This document shows positions 56,978 to 64,000 of a DNA stretch of 64,000 nt, one piece after another (the stretch's first letter is position 1; each line of letters begins with the position of its first letter). The translations under genes were made by a program, and so were the position numbers. The notes beneath the pieces were generated by a model. That model searched no databases. It saw only the letters and a list, made by a program, of their open reading frames with translations, and was not told the origin of the DNA. This stretch comes from Hypomesus transpacificus (taxonomy: Eukaryota; Chordata; Actinopteri; Osmeriformes; Osmeridae): positions 124,001-188,000 of the forward strand of contig NW_025813765.1 in assembly GCF_021917145.1 (NCBI RefSeq). The letters run 5' to 3'.

Positions 56978-57052
56978 TACCCAAACCGAGGATCAAACCA
57001 GAGACCTTGACACCCTCGGCCTAACTCTCTCTCCCAACTGAGCTATAGGCGT
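56978..57052 (-). pseudogene. tRNA-Phe-like pseudogene
   Basis: Copy of 481-555. Confidence 0.6.
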
Positions 57053-57132
57053 TCCAAACCCAGTCAGTAGCATTCCAAAGCCTTGCCACAAACGAAATAA
57101 AGCAATGGAAAAGATCCCCAAAAAGGGGTGGT

Positions 57133-57206
57133 TGGCCCGTATGGGGATCGAACCCACGACCTTGGCGTTATTAGCACCACGCTCTGACCAACTGAGCTAA
57201 CGGGCC
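57133..57206 (-). tRNA. tRNA-Ile (AAT)
   Basis: Intact, C11 form. Confidence 0.96.
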
Positions 57207-57414
57207 AGAGACACACTCGCCAGCCGCGGACACTGTCTCCAGCCGCGGAAATGCAATGGCCTAGGCGCCACCTCGTGTCGGCGTGAAACGACCGGTCGTA
57301 TAAGGCCCACGCTGTAAGTCGTTTTTCCTCACTCTAAATTCAAGGGGATGTCAAGAAAGCGATTAAACGGGAGCTACGAGTCTTGCAAGACTCCAACGTC
57401 CACTGCTGAGCAAG

Positions 57415-57487
57415 GGGGAATTAGCTCAAATGGTAGAGCGCTCGCTTAGCATGCGAGAAGTAGCGGGATCGATGCCCGCATTCTCCA
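57415..57487 (+). tRNA. tRNA-Ala (AGC)
   Basis: Intact, in a 672-bp unit. Confidence 0.96.
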
Positions 57488-57649
57488 ATGCTTTTCGGCT
57501 CGTTTGTTGTTCAGTGGCTCGGCTAGTTCAATAAGACAAGTTTATCCGGTTTGTCCGGTGTCGCAATCCTCTCTGACCAGTCAGTGGTCTGCAGTGTTAT
57601 GGCGTGACCACTCCCTTGAGTAGACGGTATTTTGCAAACACCACGGGTT

Positions 57650-57724
57650 TACCCAAACCGAGGATCAAACCAGAGACCTTGACACCCTCGGCCTAACTCT
57701 CTCTCCCAACTGAGCTATAGGCGT
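57650..57724 (-). pseudogene. tRNA-Phe-like pseudogene
   Basis: Copy of 481-555. Confidence 0.6.
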
Positions 57725-57804
57725 TCCAAACCCAGTCAGTAGCATTCCAAAGCCTTGCCACAAACGAAATAAAGCAATGGAAAAGATCCCCAAAAAGGGG
57801 TGGT

Positions 57805-57878
57805 TGGCCCGTATGGGGATCGAACCCACGACCTTGGCGTTATTAGCACCACGCTCTGACCAACTGAGCTAACGGGCC
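57805..57878 (-). tRNA. tRNA-Ile (AAT)
   Basis: Intact, C11 form. Confidence 0.96.
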
Positions 57879-58086
57879 AGAGACACACTCACCAGCCGCG
57901 GACACTGTCTCCAGCCGCGGAAATGCAATGTCCTAGGCGCCACCTCGTGTCGGCGTGAAACGACCGGTCGTATTCGGCCCACGCTGTAAGTCGTTTTTCC
58001 TCACTCTAAATTCAAGGGGATGTCAAGAAAGCGATTAAACGGGAGCTACGAGTCTTGCAAGACTCCAACGTCCACTGCTGAGCAAG

Positions 58087-58159
58087 GGGGAATTAGCTCA
58101 AATGGTAGAGCGCTCGCTTAGCATGCGAGAAGTAGCGGGATCGATGCCCGCATTCTCCA
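58087..58159 (+). tRNA. tRNA-Ala (AGC)
   Basis: Intact, same as 223-295. Confidence 0.96.
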
Positions 58160-58344
58160 ATGCTTTTCGGCTCGTTTGTTGTTCAGTGGCTCGGCTAGTT
58201 CAATAAGACAAGTTTATCCGGTTTGTCCGGTGTCGCAATCCTCTCTGACCAGTCAGTGGTCTGCAGTGTTATGGCGTGACCTTTTTGAAAATGACGCGTT
58301 GACCACTTCCTTGAGTAGACGGTATTTTGCAAACACCACGGGTT

Positions 58345-58419
58345 TACCCAAACCGAGGATCAAACCAGAGACCTTGACACCCTCGGCCTAACTCTCTCTC
58401 CCAACTGAGCTATAGAAGT
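58345..58419 (-). pseudogene. tRNA-Phe-like pseudogene, GC-to-AA acceptor variant
   Basis: Copy of 481-555 with two changes in the acceptor 5' strand (TATAGAAGTT on +). The variant recurs at 59040, 63141 and 63834. Confidence 0.58.
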
Positions 58420-58499
58420 TCCAAACCCAGTCAGTAGCTTTCCAAAGCCTTGCCACAAACGAAATAAAGCAATGGAAAAGATCCCCAAAAAGGGGTGGT

Positions 58500-58573
58500 T
58501 GGCCCGTATGGGGATCGAACCCACGACCTTGGCGTTATTAGCACCACGCTCTGACCAACTGAGCTAACGGGCC
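58500..58573 (-). tRNA. tRNA-Ile (AAT)
   Basis: Intact, C11 form. Confidence 0.96.
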
Positions 58574-58781
58574 AGAGACACACTCACCAGCCGCGGACAC
58601 TGTCTCCAGCCGCGGAAATGCAATGTCCTAGGCGCCACCTCGTGTCGGCGTGAAACGACCGGTCGTATTCGGCCCACGCTGTAAGTCGTTTTTCCTCACT
58701 CTAAATTCAAGGGGATGTCAAGAAAGCGATTAAACGGGAGCTACGAGTCTTGCAAGACTCCAACGTCCACTGCTGAGCAAG

Positions 58782-58854
58782 GGGGAATTAGCTCAAATGG
58801 TAGAGCGCTCGCTTAGCATGCGAGAAGTAGCGGGATCGATGCCCGCATTCTCCA
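58782..58854 (+). tRNA. tRNA-Ala (AGC)
   Basis: Intact, same as 223-295. Confidence 0.96.
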
Positions 58855-59039
58855 ATGCTTTTCGGCTCGTTTGTTGTTCAGTGGCTCGGCTAGTTCAATA
58901 AGACAAGTTTATCCGGTTTGTCCGGTGTCGCAATCCTCTCTGACCAGTCAGTGGTCTGCAGTGTTATGGCGTGACCTTTTTGAAAATGACGCGTTGACCA
59001 CTTCCTTGAGTAGACGGTATTTTGCAAACACCACGGGTT

Positions 59040-59114
59040 TACCCAAACCGAGGATCAAACCAGAGACCTTGACACCCTCGGCCTAACTCTCTCTCCCAAC
59101 TGAGCTATAGAAGT
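59040..59114 (-). pseudogene. tRNA-Phe-like pseudogene, GC-to-AA acceptor variant
   Basis: As 58345-58419. Confidence 0.58.
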
Positions 59115-59194
59115 TCCAAACCCAGTCAGTAGCTTTCCAAAGCCTTGCCACAAACGAAATAAAGCAATGGAAAAGATCCCCAAAAAGGGGTGGT

Positions 59195-59268
59195 TGGCCC
59201 GTATGGGGATCGAACCCACGACCTTGGCGTTATTAGCACCACGCTCTGACCAACTGAGCTAACGGGCC
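59195..59268 (-). tRNA. tRNA-Ile (AAT)
   Basis: Intact, C11 form. Confidence 0.96.
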
Positions 59269-59476
59269 AGAGACACACTCACCAGCCGCGGACACTAACT
59301 CCAGCCGCGGAAATGCAATGTCCTAGGCGCCACCTCGTGTCGGCGTGAAACGACCGGTCGTATTCGGCCCACGCTGTAAGTCGTTTTTCCTCACTCTAAA
59401 TTCAAGGAAATGTCAAGAAAGCGATTAAACGGGAGCTACGAGTCTTGCAAGACTCCAACGTCCACTGCTGAGCAAG

Positions 59477-59549
59477 GGGGAATTAGCTCAAATGGTAGAG
59501 CGCTCGCTTAGCATGCGAGAAGTAGCGGGATCGATGCCCGCATTCTCCA
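59477..59549 (+). tRNA. tRNA-Ala (AGC)
   Basis: Intact, same as 223-295. The spacer before it has changes near 59297 and 59408. Confidence 0.96.
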
Positions 59550-59734
59550 ATGCTTTTCGGCTCGTTTGTTGTTCAGTGGCTCGGCTAGTTCAATAAGACA
59601 AGTTTATCCGGTTTGTCCGGTGTCGCAATCCTCTCTGACCAGTCAGTGGTCTGCAGTGTTATGGCGTGACCTTTTTGAAAATGACGCGTTGACCACTTCC
59701 TTGAGTAGACGGTATTTTGCAAACACCACGGGTT

Positions 59735-59809
59735 TACCCAAACCGAGGATCAAACCAGAGACCTTGACACCCTCGGCCTAACTCTCTCTCCCAACTGAGC
59801 TATAGGCGT
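59735..59809 (-). pseudogene. tRNA-Phe-like pseudogene
   Basis: Copy of 481-555. Confidence 0.6.
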
Positions 59810-59889
59810 TCCAAACCCAGTCAGTAGCATTCCAAAGCCTTGCCACAAACGAAATAAAGCAATGGAAAAGATCCCCAAAAAGGGGTGGT

Positions 59890-59963
59890 TGGCCCGTATG
59901 GGGATCGAACCCACGACCTTGGCGTTATTAGCACCACGCTCTGACCAACTGAGCTAACGGGCC
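59890..59963 (-). tRNA. tRNA-Ile (AAT)
   Basis: Intact, C11 form. Confidence 0.96.
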
Positions 59964-60171
59964 AGAGACACACTCCCCAGCCGCGGACACTGTCTCCAGC
60001 CGCGGAAATGCAATGGCCTAGGCGCCACCTCGTGTCGGCGTGAAACGACCGGTCGTATAAGGCCCACGCTGTAAGTCGTTTTTCCTCACTCTAAATTCAA
60101 GGGGATGTCAAGAAAGCGATTAAACGGGAGCTACGAGTCTTGCAAGACTCCAACGTCCACTGCTGAGCAAG

Positions 60172-60244
60172 GGGGAATTAGCTCAAATGGTAGAGCGCTC
60201 GCTTAGCATGCGAGAAGTAGCGGGATCGATGCCCGCATTCTCCA
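60172..60244 (+). tRNA. tRNA-Ala (AGC)
   Basis: Intact, in a 672-bp unit. Confidence 0.96.
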
Positions 60245-60406
60245 ATGCTTTTCGGCTCGTTTGTTGTTCAGTGGCTCGGCTAGTTCAATAAGACAAGTTT
60301 ATCCGGTTTGTCCGGTGTCGCAATCCTCTCTGACCAGTCAGTGGTCTGCAGTGTTATGGCGTGACCACTCCCTTGAGTAGACGGTATTTTGCAAACACCA
60401 CGGGTT

Positions 60407-60481
60407 TACCCAAACCGAGGATCAAACCAGAGACCTTGACACCCTCGGCCTAACTCTCTCTCCCAACTGAGCTATAGGCGT
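60407..60481 (-). pseudogene. tRNA-Phe-like pseudogene
   Basis: Copy of 481-555. Confidence 0.6.
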
Positions 60482-60561
60482 TCCAAACCCAGTCAGTAGC
60501 ATTCCAAAGCCTTGCCACAAACGAAATAAAGCAATGGAAAAGATCCCCAAAAAGGGGTGGC

Positions 60562-60635
60562 TGGCCCGTATGGGGATCGAACCCACGACCTTGGCGTTAT
60601 TAGCACCACGCTCTGACCAACTGAGCTAACGGGCC
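60562..60635 (-). tRNA. tRNA-Ile (AAT)
   Basis: Intact, C11 form, with the 3' flank change seen at 55745. Confidence 0.96.
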
Positions 60636-60843
60636 AGAGACACACTCACCAGCCGCGGACACTGTCTCCAGCCGCGGAAATGCAATGTCCTAGGCGCCAC
60701 CTCGTGTCGGCGTGAAACGACCGGTCGTATTCGTCCCACGCTGTAAGTCGTTTTTCCTCACTCTAAATTCAAGGGGATGTCAAGAAAGCGATTAAACGGG
60801 AGCTACGAGTCTTGCAAGACTCCAACGTCCACTGCTGAGCAAG

Positions 60844-60916
60844 GGGGAATTAGCTCAAATGGTAGAGCGCTCGCTTAGCATGCGAGAAGTAGCGGGATCG
60901 ATGCCCGCATTCTCCA
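60844..60916 (+). tRNA. tRNA-Ala (AGC)
   Basis: Intact, in a 672-bp unit. Confidence 0.96.
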
Positions 60917-61078
60917 ATGCTTTTCGGCTCGTTTGTTGTTCAGTGGCTCGGCTAGTTCAATAAGACAAGTTTATCCGGTTTGTCCGGTGTCGCAATCCTC
61001 TCTGACCAGTCAGTGGTCTGCAGTGTTATGGCGTGACCACTCCCTTGAGTAGACGGTATTTTGCAAACACCACGGGTT

Positions 61079-61153
61079 TACCCAAACCGAGGATCAAACC
61101 AGAGACCTTGACACCCTCGGCCTAACTCTCTCTCCCAACTGAGCTATAGGCGT
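61079..61153 (-). pseudogene. tRNA-Phe-like pseudogene
   Basis: Copy of 481-555. Confidence 0.6.
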
Positions 61154-61233
61154 TCCAAACCCAGTCAGTAGCATTCCAAAGCCTTGCCACAAACGAAATA
61201 AAGCAATGGAAAAGATCCCCAAAAAGGGGTGGC

Positions 61234-61307
61234 TGGCCCGTATGGGGATCGAACCCACGACCTTGGCGTTATTAGCACCACGCTCTGACCAACTGAGCTA
61301 ACGGGCC
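61234..61307 (-). tRNA. tRNA-Ile (AAT)
   Basis: Intact, C11 form. Confidence 0.96.
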
Positions 61308-61515
61308 AGAGACACACTCACCAGCCGCGGACACTGTCTCCAGCCGCGGAAATGCAATGTCCTAGGCGCCACCTCGTGTCGGCGTGAAACGACCGGTCGT
61401 ATTCGTCCCACGCTGTAAGTCGTTTTTCCTCACTCTAAATTCAAGGGGATGTCAAGAAAGCGATTAAACGGGAGCTACGAGTCTTGCAAGACTCCAACGT
61501 CCACTGCTGAGCAAG

Positions 61516-61588
61516 GGGGAATTAGCTCAAATGGTAGAGCGCTCGCTTAGCATGCGAGAAGTAGCGGGATCGATGCCCGCATTCTCCA
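61516..61588 (+). tRNA. tRNA-Ala (AGC)
   Basis: Intact, same as 223-295. Confidence 0.96.
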
Positions 61589-61773
61589 ATGCTTTTCGGC
61601 TCGTTTGTTGTTCAGTGGCTCGGCTAGTTCAATAAGACAAGTTTATCCGGTTTGTCCGGTGTCGCAATCCTCTCTGACCAGTCAGTGGTCTGCAGTGTTA
61701 TGGCGTGACCTTTTTGAAAATGACGCGTTGACCACTTCCTTGAGTAGACGGTATTTTGCAAACACCACGGGTT

Positions 61774-61848
61774 TACCCAAACCGAGGATCAAACCAGAGA
61801 CCTTGACACCCTCGGCCTAACTCTCTCTCCCAACTGAGCTATAGGCGT
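61774..61848 (-). pseudogene. tRNA-Phe-like pseudogene
   Basis: Copy of 481-555. Confidence 0.6.
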
Positions 61849-61928
61849 TCCAAACCCAGTCAGTAGCATTCCAAAGCCTTGCCACAAACGAAATAAAGCA
61901 ATGGAAAAGATCCCCAAAAAGGGGTGGT

Positions 61929-62002
61929 TGGCCCGTATGGGGATCGAACCCACGACCTTGGCGTTATTAGCACCACGCTCTGACCAACTGAGCTAACGGG
62001 CC
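61929..62002 (-). tRNA. tRNA-Ile (AAT)
   Basis: Intact, C11 form. Confidence 0.96.
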
Positions 62003-62210
62003 AGAGACACACTCCCCAGCCGCGGACACTGTCTCCAGCCGCGGAAATGCAATGGCCTAGGCGCCACCTCGTGTCGGCGTGAAACGACCGGTCGTATTCG
62101 GCCCACGCTGTAAGTCGTTTTTCCTCACTCTAAATTCAAGGGGATGTCAAGAAAGCGATTAAACGGGAGCTACGAGTCTTGCAAGACTCCAACGTCCACT
62201 GCTGAGCAAG

Positions 62211-62283
62211 GGGGAATTAGCTCAAATGGTAGAGCGCTCGCTTAGCATGCGAGAAGTAGCGGGATCGATGCCCGCATTCTCCA
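62211..62283 (+). tRNA. tRNA-Ala (AGC)
   Basis: Intact, in a 672-bp unit. Confidence 0.96.
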
Positions 62284-62445
62284 ATGCTTTTCGGCTCGTT
62301 TGTTGTTCAGTGGCTCGGCTAGTTCAATAAGACAAGTTTATCCGGTTTGTCCGGTGTCGCAATCCTCTCTGACCAGTCAGTGGTCTGCAGTGTTATGGCG
62401 TGACCACTCCCTTGAGTAGACGGTATTTTGCAAACACCACGGGTT

Positions 62446-62520
62446 TACCCAAACCGAGGATCAAACCAGAGACCTTGACACCCTCGGCCTAACTCTCTCT
62501 CCCAACTGAGCTATAGGCGT
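62446..62520 (-). pseudogene. tRNA-Phe-like pseudogene
   Basis: Copy of 481-555. Confidence 0.6.
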
Positions 62521-62600
62521 TCCAAACCCAGTCAGTAGCATTCCAAAGCCTTGCCACAAACGAAATAAAGCAATGGAAAAGATCCCCAAAAAGGGGTGGC

Positions 62601-62674
62601 TGGCCCGTATGGGGATCGAACCCACGACCTTGGCGTTATTAGCACCACGCTCTGACCAACTGAGCTAACGGGCC
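62601..62674 (-). tRNA. tRNA-Ile (AAT)
   Basis: Intact, C11 form. Confidence 0.96.
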
Positions 62675-62882
62675 AGAGACACACTCACCAGCCGCGGACA
62701 CTGTCTCCAGCCGCGGAAATGCAATGTCCTAGGCGCCACCTCGTGTCGGCGTGAAACGACCGGTCGTATTCGTCCCACGCTGTAAGTCGTTTTTCCTCAC
62801 TCTAAATTCAAGGGGATGTCAAGAAAGCGATTAAACGGGAGCTACGAGTCTTGCAAGACTCCAACGTCCACTGCTGAGCAAG

Positions 62883-62955
62883 GGGGAATTAGCTCAAATG
62901 GTAGAGCGCTCGCTTAGCATGCGAGAAGTAGCGGGATCGATGCCCGCATTCTCCA
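62883..62955 (+). tRNA. tRNA-Ala (AGC)
   Basis: Intact, same as 223-295. Confidence 0.96.
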
Positions 62956-63140
62956 ATGCTTTTCGGCTCGTTTGTTGTTCAGTGGCTCGGCTAGTTCAAT
63001 AAGACAAGTTTATCCGGTTTGTCCGGTGTCGCAATCCTCTCTGACCAGTCAGTGGTCTGCAGTGTTATGGCGTGACCTTTTTGAAAATGACGCGTTGACC
63101 ACTTCCTTGAGTAGACGGTATTTTGCAAACACCACGGGTT

Positions 63141-63215
63141 TACCCAAACCGAGGATCAAACCAGAGACCTTGACACCCTCGGCCTAACTCTCTCTCCCAA
63201 CTGAGCTATAGAAGT
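63141..63215 (-). pseudogene. tRNA-Phe-like pseudogene, GC-to-AA acceptor variant
   Basis: As 58345-58419. Confidence 0.58.
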
Positions 63216-63295
63216 TCCAAACCCAGTCAGTAGCTTTCCAAAGCCTTGCCACAAACGAAATAAAGCAATGGAAAAGATCCCCAAAAAGGGGTGGT

Positions 63296-63369
63296 TGGCC
63301 CGTATGGGGATCGAACCCACGACCTTGGCGTTATTAGCACCACGCTCTGACCAACTGAGCTAACGGGCC
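63296..63369 (-). tRNA. tRNA-Ile (AAT)
   Basis: Intact, C11 form. Confidence 0.96.
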
Positions 63370-63577
63370 AGAGACACACTCACTAGCCGCGGACACTAAC
63401 TCCAGCCGCGGAAATGCAATGTCCTAGGCGCCACCTCGTGTCGGCGTGAAACGACCGGTCGTATTCGGCCCACGCTGTAAGTCGTTTTTCCTCACTCTAA
63501 ATTCAAGGAAATGTCAAGAAAGCGATTAAACGGGAGCTACGAGTCTTGCAAGACTCCAACGTCCACTGCTGAGCAAG

Positions 63578-63650
63578 GGGGAATTAGCTCAAATGGTAGA
63601 GCGCTCGCTTAGCATGCGAGAAGTAGCGGGATCGATGCCCGCATTCTCCA
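63578..63650 (+). tRNA. tRNA-Ala (AGC)
   Basis: Intact, same as 223-295. A 2-bp deletion lies just downstream near 63667. Confidence 0.96.
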
Positions 63651-63833
63651 ATGCTTTTCGGCTCGTGTTGTTCAGTGGCTCGGCTAGTTCAATAAGACAA
63701 GTTTATCCGGTTTGTCCGGTGTCGCAATCCTCTCTGACCAGTCAGTGGTCTGCAGTGTTATGGCGTGACCTTTTTGAAAATGACGCGTTGACCACTTCCT
63801 TGAGTAGACGGTATTTTGCAAACACCACGGGTT

Positions 63834-63908
63834 TACCCAAACCGAGGATCAAACCAGAGACCTTGACACCCTCGGCCTAACTCTCTCTCCCAACTGAGCT
63901 ATAGAAGT
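63834..63908 (-). pseudogene. tRNA-Phe-like pseudogene, GC-to-AA acceptor variant
   Basis: As 58345-58419. Confidence 0.58.
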
Positions 63909-63988
63909 TCCAAACCCAGTCAGTAGCTTTCCAAAGCCTTGCCACAAACGAAATAAAGCAATGGAAAAGATCCCCAAAAAGGGGTGGT

Positions 63989-64000
63989 TGGCCCGTATGG
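63989..64000 (-). tRNA. tRNA-Ile (AAT), cut by window end
   Basis: Only the acceptor 3' strand and start of the T arm lie inside the window. Confidence 0.85.

Larger units (their letters stand above)
53972..64000. repeat. tRNA tandem array, block E
   Basis: Fifteen monomers run to the window edge. This block has a higher-order structure: 672-bp units lacking 23 bp alternate with 695-bp units, giving recurring trimers of 2,059 bp (54661 to 56720, 55356 to 57415, 56028 to 58087) and 2,039 bp (60172 to 62211, 60844 to 62883). Linked substitutions such as a spacer G-to-T near 55918, 60734, 61405 and 62773 travel with these units. Confidence 0.96.

Overview
The window is vertebrate nuclear DNA, most likely from a teleost fish. 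Two things point there. First, it is a tandem array of canonical eukaryotic tRNA-Ala(AGC) and tRNA-Ile(AAT) genes of the kind fish genomes amplify. Second, it holds an intron-rich gene whose protein resembles, from memory, the large teleost family annotated with DUF6729. No bacterial, phage or viral gene was recognised. The species cannot be named from the sequence.

Layout. Five blocks of a 695-bp monomer (1-9954, 17735-24664, 32365-37904, 45588-46287, 53972-64000) alternate with four copies of a 7.7-7.8 kb element (9955-17734, 24665-32364, 37905-45587, 46288-53971). Each monomer carries a tRNA-Ala(AGC) gene on the + strand, a decayed tRNA-Phe-like pseudogene on the - strand, a tRNA-Ile(AAT) gene on the - strand, and a roughly 208-bp spacer from which the Ile gene and the next Ala gene diverge. 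I count 48 Ala loci (42 look intact), 47 complete Ile genes plus two cut by the window edges, and 48 Phe-like pseudogenes. Monomer lengths of 672, 686, 692, 693 and 697 bp come from a few small indels that recur in related units.

Each element sits at the same point in a tRNA-Ala gene, inside the A box/D arm, with TTAGC on both sides. It leaves an 11-nt 5' tRNA stub on the left and a 67-nt 5'-truncated tRNA on the right. The shared junction means one insertion was later copied with the array. Copies 3 and 4 are an 8,383-bp tandem duplication containing one monomer between them. Inside each element are a CpG-rich, CCAAT-rich promoter-like segment, a probable non-coding first exon, and 12 coding exons with GT-AG introns. 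Joined, these give one open frame of 1485, 1457, 1453 and 1453 codons. The predicted protein has Cys/His metal-binding motifs, low-complexity Pro/Ser/Thr linkers and a transposase-like core with a candidate D-D-E triad. All four copies look open, so the gene is either a low-decay DNA transposon or a transposase-derived host gene carried along by tRNA-array amplification.

The very high identity between units suggests recent homogenisation. It also means copy number and order here depend on the assembly being right.
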